This document shows, piece by piece, positions 16,168 through 23,519 of a stretch of DNA of 46,838 bases (its first letter is position 1; every line of letters starts with the position of its first letter). Both the position numbers and the translations under genes were made by a program. The notes below the pieces were generated by a model. It made no database searches, was not told the DNA's origin, and saw only the letters and a program-made list of their open reading frames with translations. The DNA lies in NCBI GenBank assembly GCA_902529785.1, contig CABZXV010000007.1:1-46838 (forward strand), given 5' to 3'. This DNA comes from an uncultured Pelagibacteraceae bacterium. Its GTDB lineage: Bacteria > Pseudomonadota > Alphaproteobacteria > Pelagibacterales > Pelagibacteraceae.

Positions 16168-17004
16168 TTATTTTTTAGCTAATTTGTTCCCATCTACGTT
16201 TAATTTTTCATATCTAGCAGATAATTGTTCGAAAGTTTCTTGTTCTGCTAACCAAGCTTCGTAATCAGCTTTATCTTGAACTTCAACACCACCTCTCATA
16301 GCATAATGTCCAACTCCACAATACTCTGCACATAAAACTTCATATTCTCCAACTTTGTTAGGTTCAAACCAATAAAAAGTTACTGTTCCAGGCACAGCAT
16401 CCATTTTTGCTCTGAACTGAGGTACATACCAGTTATGAAGTACATCTACAGATCTTAGTAAAATTTTGACAGGTCTATTATTTTCTAAATTTATTACATC
16501 ACTTTCGACCATTATATCATCTTTACCAAATGGATCGTCTGGATTGATACCAAACGGATTATTGTCTGCAATATTCCTGACTTGAGTTGTCCCTAATTTT
16601 CCATCTTTGCCTGGTAACCTGTATTGCCATCCCCACTGCCATGCCATTACATCAACTTCGATTGCATTTTTTGGAACATTCACATATTGATTCCAAATTA
16701 TAAGTCCAGGCGCTAACAGAGCAGCAACTCCTAATGTCGTTGCCCAAGTTAAAATTTTTTCTAATTTTTTGTCTTCAGGTTTATATTCTGCTCTTCTACC
16801 CTCTTTGTGTTGATATCTAAAAACGCAATATATCATGAATAGACAAACAGCTACAAAAACTCCTCCACCTACCCAGAAGGTAAGTGTAATTGTATCATCC
16901 ATACCTTTCCAGTTTGATGCTATGTCCGTCCAATACCAAGGTGTAAAGATATGAAATAGTATCGATCCGATGATGACTAGTAAAAATATAATTCCTGCAT
17001 GCAT
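16168..17004 (-). CDS. ctaC: Cytochrome c oxidase subunit II with CuA site
   Basis: 278-aa subunit that takes electrons from cytochrome c through CuA. Ligands are visible: His 190 (VLHNWYVP), then Cys 225, Cys 229, His 233 and Met 236 in CAEYCGVGHYAM. The aromatic electron-entry patch is WQWGWQY (about 122-128). Three hydrophobic segments precede the CuA domain (about 2-20, 40-62 and 85-105), one more than the usual hairpin. The first may act as an uncleaved or cleaved signal. The insert between WQWGWQY and the CuA fold (NNPFGINPDDPFGKDD) looks lineage-specific. First gene of the cox operon. Confidence 0.97.
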   Translation of the reverse strand: MHAGIIFLLVIIGSILFHIFTPWYWTDIASNWKGMDDTITLTFWVGGGVFVAVCLFMIYCVFRYQHKEGRRAEYKPEDKKLEKILTWATTLGVAALLAPGLIIWNQYVNVPKNAIEVDVMAWQWGWQYRLPGKDGKLGTTQVRNIADNNPFGINPDDPFGKDDIMVESDVINLENNRPVKILLRSVDVLHNWYVPQFRAKMDAVPGTVTFYWFEPNKVGEYEVLCAEYCGVGHYAMRGGVEVQDKADYEAWLAEQETFEQLSARYEKLNVDGNKLAKK

Positions 17005-17038
17005 AGTGCCTGTATAGAATAATAATTTTATAAATACC

Positions 17039-17055
17039 TATGACAAAATGTCATA
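17039..17055. promoter_or_regulatory. Perfect palindrome TATGACA-AAA-TGTCATA in ctaC upstream region
   Basis: Seven-base arms (TATGACA/TGTCATA) around AAA lie in the 87-bp divergent gap between ctaC and the 63-aa membrane ORF. On the minus strand the TTGTCA half could double as a -35 for ctaC, so the palindrome may be an operator controlling the oxidase operon, the divergent ORF, or both. The symmetry is direct observation; the regulator is unknown. Confidence 0.5.
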
Positions 17056-17091
17056 AAACATATTAATTATACTAATATAATCAATATATTT

Positions 17092-17283
17092 ATGTTTGGT
17101 AAATTAGGTATTTTAATAACGATACTTGCCCTAGTTTTAGCTTTCTATTTTGTAATTTCTTTAGGAGCTGGAAGATTTTCAAAAGGAGAGGCTAAACCTG
17201 AAACAAAGAAGTATCTTCGATCAGTGAACATTTTGTTAATAATTATCGCAGTGTTTGGATCTGTGTTAGTTTTATTTCTTTAG
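17092..17283 (+). CDS. Small two-helix membrane protein divergent from ctaC
   Basis: 63-aa ORF with two hydrophobic segments (about 5-25 and 45-62) flanking a short, positively charged loop (RFSKGEAKPETKKYLRS). Composition and codon use match the neighbours. The ATG lies 87 bp from the divergent ctaC start, and the 3' end is 7 bp from the convergent subunit-III-like gene. I do not recognise the family. Context suggests an accessory small protein of the respiratory chain, for example one resembling twin-transmembrane HIG1-like or CcoS-like proteins, but no motif proves this. Confidence 0.7.
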   Translation: MFGKLGILITILALVLAFYFVISLGAGRFSKGEAKPETKKYLRSVNILLIIIAVFGSVLVLFL

Positions 17284-17290
17284 AACAAAT

Positions 17291-17968
17291 TTAAGCAATT
17301 AAAGATTTACAAAATTCAATCACAGTATCATTATAAGCAAACATTATTGTAAAAAATACTAACCAAACAATAAATAAAAATAACCAGTATAACGAAAGTG
17401 CGTTAATACTTTTTTCTTCTTTTTTGTATTCGCTCTCCTGTGATTTAAAAATTCTTGAACTTACCTTGCCCCAGAAAAAAAGTCCTCCAAGTAAATGAAT
17501 ACCATGAAGTGCAGTGAAGAAATAGTAAGATGAGAAATAAGTATTTGTTGAAACAAAATTTCCAGTTTGCATTAATTGATACCAAAGAGCTAACTGAAGA
17601 AATAAAAATATATAACTTAGTCCACCAACGTAAATTAAATTCTTTTTTATTGAACTTGTAATTCCATTCTTTAAATCTTTACTTATCTTGTTAAAAAATA
17701 TTGTTACTAAAATTAATACTAATGTATTTATCCAAAGCAAATTTGTTTTAAGAATAAAAGTCGTATCCTGTTCAGGTGGAAGTGAATAAAGATAACCAGT
17801 GAAAATTAGACTAAATAATGTTGTACTTACTCCAAATATAATTATTACCGCAGACATTTGATTTGATATTTCAAATGTTTTGCCCGAGTGACCACTGTCT
17901 ATTACTGCTTGATTTTGTTCCCAAGGTTTCTCAGTTAATGCGCCAAATAATTTCTTTAACAAAGACAT
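17291..17968 (-). CDS. Second cytochrome c oxidase subunit III-like protein
   Basis: 225-aa polytopic protein of the heme-copper oxidase subunit III superfamily, clearly divergent from CtaE. Family marks are TNLLWINTLVLILVT in the middle, YYFFTALHGIHLLGGLFFW and the C-terminal LYWLFLFIVWLVFFTIMF. About five helices follow a soluble N-terminus of some 35 residues. Its ATG is 36 bp from the divergent Sco gene, and it points toward the 63-aa ORF. It may replace CtaE under some conditions, act as a NorE-like accessory protein, or aid assembly; the sequence does not decide between these. Confidence 0.85.
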   Translation of the reverse strand: MSLLKKLFGALTEKPWEQNQAVIDSGHSGKTFEISNQMSAVIIIFGVSTTLFSLIFTGYLYSLPPEQDTTFILKTNLLWINTLVLILVTIFFNKISKDLKNGITSSIKKNLIYVGGLSYIFLFLQLALWYQLMQTGNFVSTNTYFSSYYFFTALHGIHLLGGLFFWGKVSSRIFKSQESEYKKEEKSINALSLYWLFLFIVWLVFFTIMFAYNDTVIEFCKSLIA

Positions 17969-18004
17969 ATTATTTATATAGTCCGAATATACAATTTTAC
18001 AATA

Positions 18005-18592
18005 ATGAAATTAAAAACCTCCATTGCGGTATTAACAGGATGCTTAACTATATTCTTATTTTTAATGCTTCCTGTCTTTTTATCAATGAAAGAGCAAAAA
18101 GATCAATCAGTCGCAGCATTCAAAGGATCAGATTTTGAGCTTAAAGATATGAACAATAATATAATAACTCAAGAGTCCTTTAACGGACCTTTGACTGCAA
18201 TTTTTTTTGGTTTTACAAATTGTCCTGACATATGTCCAATGACACTAAACAAAATGGATATAGTTATGAATAGAATTAAGAAAAATAAAAAAAAAGATAT
18301 AAAAGTATTTTTTATTAGTGTTGATCCTAAAAGAGATACTCCTGATGTAGTAAAAGAATATCTCAGCAATTTTGATAATAAATTTGTCGGAATTACTGGA
18401 GATCCAGGAGAAATTTTTTTACTTTCACAATCTTGGGGAATAATTAGCCAAAAAATATTTTTTGAAAATGGTGATTATAATATTGATCATAGTTCACCTG
18501 TAATACTTTTGAAAAATGGAAAATATATTGCCAAGATTTCTCACAGAGACGACATTAAAAAATCTATCAAGTTGGTTAATAAGTATTTATAA
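18005..18592 (+). CDS. SCO1/SenC copper chaperone for CuA assembly
   Basis: 195-aa thioredoxin-fold protein anchored by an N-terminal helix (about 8-27). Copper ligands are Cys 73 and Cys 77 in FTNCPDICPMTL and His 162 in DHSSP, all three intact. SVDPKRDTPD is the usual Sco family motif. Sco proteins deliver copper to, or reduce, the CuA site of subunit II, encoded 1 kb away. It is transcribed divergently from the second subunit-III-like gene. Its last 6 bp overlap the convergent rsmE end, so there is no room for a dedicated terminator. Confidence 0.95.
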   Translation: MKLKTSIAVLTGCLTIFLFLMLPVFLSMKEQKDQSVAAFKGSDFELKDMNNNIITQESFNGPLTAIFFGFTNCPDICPMTLNKMDIVMNRIKKNKKKDIKVFFISVDPKRDTPDVVKEYLSNFDNKFVGITGDPGEIFLLSQSWGIISQKIFFENGDYNIDHSSPVILLKNGKYIAKISHRDDIKKSIKLVNKYL

Positions 18593-19297
18593 ATTTAAGA
18601 TATAATTAAGAATTGATATTGAAGATATAACTGCTGTCTCTGACCTCAATATATTGTCATTGATCTTAATTGATTTTACATATTTAAAATTTAAAATAGC
18701 TTCTCTTTCCTTCTCAGAAAAATCCCCTTCGGGTCCAATTATAATACACAAAGGTTTTTTGCTTTTTTTATCTACTTCGATTTTTTTGTTGTTAGAATTA
18801 AGATCAGTAAAAATTAGATCCATTGTGCTTTGATTTTTCTCTAAAAAAGTTTTCAAATTTTGAGTTTTTTCTAAATACGGAGGGTTCAATCTATTTGACT
18901 GTTCTGTTGCCTCTATTATTATTTTTCCCAATCTTTCAGAATTAATTTTTCTAACAATTGTCCTATCAAAAATTATAGGGAAAAATTTTGTAACTCCTAA
19001 TTCTGTAGCCTTCTGAATCATAAAATTTGAATAATTTGATTTAATAGGTGAAAATGCTAACCAAATATCCATAGGATTTTCTTTCTTTCTTAACTGTTCC
19101 TTAATGCTAAATTCTACCTTTCCATCATAAATGTTGTCTATTTTGGCTAACCATTCACCAGTTTTATTAAATAAAGAAAAATTTTCTCCAATTTTCACTC
19201 GCATGACTTTCGTCAAATAATGTGATTGTGGTTTAGCAAGTGAAGAACTTAAATTAAGAGATAAACTTTCAGAGAAAAATATTCTAATATTACTCAT
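18587..19297 (-). CDS. rsmE: 16S rRNA m3U1498 methyltransferase
   Basis: 236-aa SPOUT-fold methyltransferase that modifies U1498 of 16S rRNA. Typical segments are HYLTKVMRVKIGE near the N-terminus, KATELGVTKFFPIIFDRTIVR in the middle, the SAM-binding loop CIIIGPEGDFSEKE and the C-terminal knot motif NILRSETAVISSISIL. The start lies only 16 bp from the divergent HAD gene, so the two genes' promoters must overlap each other or the opposite coding region. The 3' end overlaps the Sco gene. Confidence 0.95.
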   Translation of the reverse strand: MSNIRIFFSESLSLNLSSSLAKPQSHYLTKVMRVKIGENFSLFNKTGEWLAKIDNIYDGKVEFSIKEQLRKKENPMDIWLAFSPIKSNYSNFMIQKATELGVTKFFPIIFDRTIVRKINSERLGKIIIEATEQSNRLNPPYLEKTQNLKTFLEKNQSTMDLIFTDLNSNNKKIEVDKKSKKPLCIIIGPEGDFSEKEREAILNFKYVKSIKINDNILRSETAVISSISILNYILNL

Positions 19298-19313
19298 ATC
19301 AAGAAAGTAATTT

Positions 19314-19976
19314 ATGAAAAATATTAAAGCAATAATTTTCGATGCATATGGAACTCTATTTGACGTAAATTCTGCAGCTGAAAAGTGTAAAGATCAAATT
19401 GGTACTAAATGGGAAAATTTCTCAAATTATTGGAGGACTACTCAGTTAGAATATACTTGGCTTAGGAGTTTAATGACCAGGCATAAAGATTTTTGGAAAG
19501 TAACAGAAGATAGCCTAGATAAATCAATGAGAGTTTTCAATATTAATCCAGATATGAAATCTGAATTATTGGATCTTTACAAAATTTTATCTCCATACCC
19601 AGAAGTAAAAGAAACCCTCAAGTTATTGAGAGAAAAAAATTATAAACTTTCAATACTTTCAAACGGCACCCCTGCTCTTCTTGATGAATTAGTGAATAGA
19701 AATAATATCAATGATATTTTTGATGATATTTTTTCTGTAGAGGAAGTAAGTATTTTTAAACCAAATTCAAAAGTTTACGATATGCCAATTAAAAAATATA
19801 ATATTAAAAAGAAGGAAGTTGCTTTTTTAAGCGCAAATACTTGGGACGTGTCTGGAGGTGGAAATTATGGTTTTAACGCAATTTGGGTCAACAGAAACAA
19901 TGCCATTTTTGATAATTTGGATTACACACCAGAAAATGAAATAAATAATCTTAAACAGTTGCTTGATATTGTTTAG
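19314..19976 (+). CDS. (S)-2-haloacid dehalogenase-type HAD hydrolase
   Basis: 220-aa HAD-superfamily enzyme of haloacid dehalogenase type II, which hydrolyses L-2-haloacids to D-2-hydroxyacids through an aspartyl ester. Residues expected for that activity are present: nucleophile Asp 10 and Thr 14 (IIFDAYGTLFD), an Arg in TWLRSLM, Ser in LSNGT, Lys/Tyr in FKPNSKVYDM, and the Ser-Asn-Asp set in FLSANTWDVSGGG. The last block is specific to this subgroup rather than to phosphatases. It heads a + strand run with DoxX, pirin and quinone oxidoreductase genes. The natural substrate is unproven. Confidence 0.85.
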   Translation: MKNIKAIIFDAYGTLFDVNSAAEKCKDQIGTKWENFSNYWRTTQLEYTWLRSLMTRHKDFWKVTEDSLDKSMRVFNINPDMKSELLDLYKILSPYPEVKETLKLLREKNYKLSILSNGTPALLDELVNRNNINDIFDDIFSVEEVSIFKPNSKVYDMPIKKYNIKKKEVAFLSANTWDVSGGGNYGFNAIWVNRNNAIFDNLDYTPENEINNLKQLLDIV

Positions 19977-19997
19977 GCAAGATACTACTTTATAGAT

Positions 19998-20369
19998 ATG
20001 ACAAATATCCTCGACCTTATCGCAAGAATTTTAATCTCAACATTATTCCTTCTCAATGGTTTTTTTAAAATTGATAATTATGATGGAACTATTGAATGGA
20101 TGGAGAGTTATGGAGTACCTGGAATTTTAATTATACCAGCAATAATACTTGAGATAGTTGGACCAATTTTAATTATACTAGGATATAAAGCAAAGATATC
20201 AGCTGGTTTATTAAGTTTATTTTGTATTGCAACAGCAGTAATATTTCACAATGATTTTTCTGACCAAATCCAACTTGGATCATTTTTGAAAAATATAGCT
20301 TTAGCAGGTGGGTTTCTATTTATTTTCATTAATGGAACTAAAAATTTAAGCATAGATAAAAAATTCTAA
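19998..20369 (+). CDS. DoxX family membrane protein
   Basis: 123-aa protein with about four transmembrane helices in the DoxX/SURF4-like arrangement. Helix 1 contains the family's R(I/V)L(I/L)S.LFL..G motif (ARILISTLFLLNGFFKI). A GVPGILIIPAIILEIVGPILIILGY segment follows, and then the His/Asp-containing IFHNDFSD. DoxX proteins are implicated in oxidative and thiol-stress responses in some bacteria, with no defined biochemical role. The ATG is 21 bp after the HAD gene, and the pirin gene follows within 10 bp, so these three probably share a transcript. Confidence 0.88.
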   Translation: MTNILDLIARILISTLFLLNGFFKIDNYDGTIEWMESYGVPGILIIPAIILEIVGPILIILGYKAKISAGLLSLFCIATAVIFHNDFSDQIQLGSFLKNIALAGGFLFIFINGTKNLSIDKKF

Positions 20370-20376
20370 ACATAAA

Positions 20377-21213
20377 ATGTCAAATATTGAAGTTAAACAA
20401 ATTATTGAACCTATGCCAGCATCTGACGGCGCAGGAGTTAAATTAAAAAGAAGCATTGGTGTAGAACCCAATTACTTTGATCCGTTTTTAATGTTGGATG
20501 AATTCGGATCAGAAAATAGTGAAGATTATATAGCAGGTTTTCCACCTCATCCTCATCGAGGTATTGAAACAGTGACTTATATGTTAGCTGGAGATTTTGA
20601 GCACAAAGACAGTACAGGAGGTGAAGGTAGAATGACTGCAGGAGATGTTCAGTGGATGAAAACAGGAAGTGGAATAATTCACTCTGAAATGCCTACAATG
20701 AAAGAAGGTAAGTTACATGGGTTTCAATTATGGATAAACATGCCAGCAAAACTAAAAATGAGCAAGCCTAGCTACATCTACATTGATGCTGATCAGATGC
20801 AAACTCACCTAGATGAAGAAAAAATAGTCAAAGTCATAGCTGGTAAATTTAGAAAAGCTGAAGGACCTATAAAAAAACATAATGTTGAACCTATTTATTT
20901 TGATATTGAATTAAATAAAGATAAAGAGTTTAATTTTGATTTACCATCCACCCACAATTCATTTATTTATTTAATTCAAGGAGAAATAAAAATTGGGGAA
21001 CAACAACACCAGAAAATTGAAAATTCAAAACTAATTCTTTTAGAGAAGGGTGAGAAACTTAAGGTTTATGGATCAACTAATGCTAAGTTCCTTCTGATTG
21101 CTGGAAAACCAATAGGTGAACAAATTGCAAGAGGTGGCCCTTTTGTCATGAATACTAAACAAGAAATCTTGCAAGCAGTCGAGGATTATCATAAAGGTAC
21201 ATTTGTAAAATAA
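20377..21213 (+). CDS. Pirin family protein (bicupin)
   Basis: 278-aa bicupin. The N-terminal cupin holds the expected metal ligands: His 58 and His 60 in FPPHPHRGIETVTY, His 102 and Glu 104 in SGIIHSEMP. Bacterial pirins can act as quercetin 2,3-dioxygenases or redox-linked regulators of metabolic enzymes; the sequence does not distinguish these. The C-terminal cupin (about 160-260) ends with KPIGEQIARGGPFVMNT, a conserved pirin tail. It lies between DoxX and a quinone oxidoreductase, consistent with a redox or electrophile-handling set. Confidence 0.93.
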   Translation: MSNIEVKQIIEPMPASDGAGVKLKRSIGVEPNYFDPFLMLDEFGSENSEDYIAGFPPHPHRGIETVTYMLAGDFEHKDSTGGEGRMTAGDVQWMKTGSGIIHSEMPTMKEGKLHGFQLWINMPAKLKMSKPSYIYIDADQMQTHLDEEKIVKVIAGKFRKAEGPIKKHNVEPIYFDIELNKDKEFNFDLPSTHNSFIYLIQGEIKIGEQQHQKIENSKLILLEKGEKLKVYGSTNAKFLLIAGKPIGEQIARGGPFVMNTKQEILQAVEDYHKGTFVK

Positions 21214-21231
21214 AAAATTACTTTTGTAAAA

Positions 21232-22203
21232 ATGAAATCAATTAAAGTAACAAATACAGGTGGTCCTGAAGTTCTTAAGCTAGAGGACATTACTTTAGAT
21301 AAACCAGGTGTTGATGAGGTTCAGATAGAACACGTGTCTATTGGATTGAATTATATAGATACTTATCATAGATCGGGTTTATACCCTCTTCAACTACCAA
21401 CAGGAATTGGATTGGAAGCAGCAGGTGTAATTAAAGAAATTGGTTCAAATGTTTCTAATTTTTCAGTTGGAGATAAAGTTGCATATGCTGCAGCTCCATT
21501 AGGTTCATATTCAACTCACAGAAATTACCCATCAAAAAATATTGTAAAAGTTCCTGATAATATAGATTTAGAAATTATATCTAGTGCTATGACAAAAGGT
21601 ATGACAACTTTCTATTTATTGCACAAAACATATGTCCCACAAAAGGGAGAAACAGTTTTATTTCACGCAGCAGCTGGAGGTGTTGGACAATTCTTTTGTC
21701 AGTGGGCGAAAAGTTTAGGGCTAAACGTTATTGGAACAGTTGGAAGTGAAGAAAAAATAGAGATAGCAAAAAAGTATGGATGTGATGAAGTAATTAACTA
21801 TTCAAAGGAAGATTTTGCAAAAAAAGTTATGGAACTTACAGATGGCAAAGGTGTTTCTGTTGTTTATGATGGTGTAGGTAAATCAACTTATGATAAATCA
21901 ATTGACTGTTTAAAACTAAGAGGGACTATGGTTTCTTTTGGTAATGCATCAGGAGCACTTGATCCTATAATTGTTTCAAAATCTCTCCAACCAAAAGGTA
22001 TATATTTTGTAAGGCCAGCAATGAATCAATATTTTACAAATAGCGATGAAATACATGAGGCAGCCAGTATGTTATTTAAACAAATTTCATCAGGAAATGT
22101 AAAAATAGAAATTTATAAAAAATATAAATTAGAAGATGCTGTACAAGCTCACAAGGACTTAGAGGGAAGAAAGATCACTGGACCAGCAGTAATTATTCCT
22201 TAA
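21232..22203 (+). CDS. NADPH:quinone oxidoreductase (zinc-free MDR family)
   Basis: 323-aa medium-chain dehydrogenase/reductase resembling E. coli QorA. It probably reduces quinones or enones with NADPH. The substrate-domain start GGPEVLKLEDI, the NYIDTYHRSGLYP segment, and the Rossmann loop HAAAGGVGQFFCQWA (Gly-rich, about 145-159) are typical. Zinc-binding residues of alcohol dehydrogenases are absent. QorA-like features include VSFGNASGALDPI. It ends the HAD-DoxX-pirin run and overlaps the convergent DUF2721 gene by 11 bp. Confidence 0.92.
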   Translation: MKSIKVTNTGGPEVLKLEDITLDKPGVDEVQIEHVSIGLNYIDTYHRSGLYPLQLPTGIGLEAAGVIKEIGSNVSNFSVGDKVAYAAAPLGSYSTHRNYPSKNIVKVPDNIDLEIISSAMTKGMTTFYLLHKTYVPQKGETVLFHAAAGGVGQFFCQWAKSLGLNVIGTVGSEEKIEIAKKYGCDEVINYSKEDFAKKVMELTDGKGVSVVYDGVGKSTYDKSIDCLKLRGTMVSFGNASGALDPIIVSKSLQPKGIYFVRPAMNQYFTNSDEIHEAASMLFKQISSGNVKIEIYKKYKLEDAVQAHKDLEGRKITGPAVIIP

Positions 22204-22600
22204 ACTGGACATCCATATCTGACAGATGAAGTTTTAAAGCTTTACCTGAAATTTGTATTTCTCTTATAAAAAAAATAATTGAAATCATCATAGATAAACA
22301 GCATGACCCAAAAATTACCCTTGCAATAATCAAACTGTCTAAATAAAGAGCAAACACCGTAAGCATATTAAATAGAAAACCAAATGCCGCTGACATAATG
22401 GCAAATTTTAGTACTCCTATTCTGCTATTCAAGTTTATAAGTTGATCTTTCCACTCTGGTGGGGTGTGTTTTTCAAAAACGTATTCATCATGAATTTTTC
22501 TGATAAGTCCACTAAGGGTATGAAACCTATTGCTGTAAACGCTCATTATAAGAGGTATTGCTGGAAACATCAATGCAGTTACTGTGTAATCTATATTCAT
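22193..22600 (-). CDS. DUF2721 family membrane protein
   Basis: 135-aa protein from the ATG at 22600 (MNIDYTVTAL); the track's TTG start three codons upstream is less likely. Hydrophobic helices at about 6-22, 62-85 and 90-115 and the segment FPAIPLIMSVYSNRFHTLSGLIR resemble the DUF2721 family, whose function is unknown. The region between helices 1 and 2 is charged (EKHTPPEWKDQ). It is convergent with the quinone oxidoreductase (11-bp overlap) and divergent from ubiA, with 52 bp between starts. Confidence 0.8.
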   Translation of the reverse strand: MNIDYTVTALMFPAIPLIMSVYSNRFHTLSGLIRKIHDEYVFEKHTPPEWKDQLINLNSRIGVLKFAIMSAAFGFLFNMLTVFALYLDSLIIARVIFGSCCLSMMISIIFFIREIQISGKALKLHLSDMDVQFKE

Positions 22601-22652
22601 TCGAATCAATTTGATTATGAAACTCTGCTTTGCTATTTACAAGTAAATTATT

Positions 22653-23519
22653 ATGCAAAACATTAAATTGTTCGTTGAGCTTACAAGATTTAACAGACCA
22701 ATAGGTTACATGCTTTTATTTTGGCCTTGCTTGTGGGGTCTCACTATTGCTTATGATTTCAATTCTGACTTGGAAATATTTTATTTTTATTCTTTTCTAT
22801 TTTTAATGGGTTCAATACTAATGAGGTCTGCTGGATGCATTGTAAATGACATAGTAGACAGAAATTTTGACAAAAAAGTTGAACGCACTAAAAATAGACC
22901 TATAGCATCTGGAAAAGTTTCAGTTAGACTTGGAATTATATATTCAATAGTTTTATGTGGATTAGCATTTTTAGTTTTAATCAATTTTAATATATTTACA
23001 ATATCGATGGCAATATTATCAATGCCACTTGCATTTACTTATCCTTTGATGAAAAGATTTACTTACTGGCCTCAATTATTTTTAGGTATTACTTTTAATT
23101 ATGGTCTTGTTCTTGCTTGGATATCAATAAATAATAGTATCTCTATAGTCCCGGTTATATTTTATATTGGGGCCATATTTTGGACACTCGGTTACGACAC
23201 AATTTATGGATATCAAGATATAAAAGATGATGAGATTATAGGAGTAAAATCTACCTCAATAAAATTTAAAAATAACCCTAAAATATTTATTTCTCTATGC
23301 TACTTATTATTTTTGATATCTTTAATAACTATAGGTGTTTTGATGAATTTTAAAATTATATATTTCTTTACTTTAATAATTATTTTTTTTCATCTTATAA
23401 TTTACCAAATTAAAAATCTAAATGTTGAAAGTCCAAATGAATGTTTGCAAAAATTTAAAAGTAATAATTATTTTGGATTAATTGTGTTTATAAATATTTT
23501 AATAGGGAAAATAATTTAA
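22653..23519 (+). CDS. ubiA: 4-hydroxybenzoate polyprenyltransferase
   Basis: 288-aa membrane prenyltransferase that attaches the polyprenyl tail to 4-hydroxybenzoate in ubiquinone synthesis, the quinone feeding the respiratory chain. Both Asp-rich motifs are clear: NDIVDRNFDKKVERTKNRPIA and DTIYGYQDIKDD. The N-terminal RFNRPIGYMLLFWPCLWGL is diagnostic for UbiA. About eight or nine helices cover the rest. It abuts msbA with no gap (TAA then ATG). ubiA is not functionally linked to the lipid A genes that follow; the adjacency is probably compaction. Confidence 0.95.
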   Translation: MQNIKLFVELTRFNRPIGYMLLFWPCLWGLTIAYDFNSDLEIFYFYSFLFLMGSILMRSAGCIVNDIVDRNFDKKVERTKNRPIASGKVSVRLGIIYSIVLCGLAFLVLINFNIFTISMAILSMPLAFTYPLMKRFTYWPQLFLGITFNYGLVLAWISINNSISIVPVIFYIGAIFWTLGYDTIYGYQDIKDDEIIGVKSTSIKFKNNPKIFISLCYLLFLISLITIGVLMNFKIIYFFTLIIIFFHLIIYQIKNLNVESPNECLQKFKSNNYFGLIVFINILIGKII

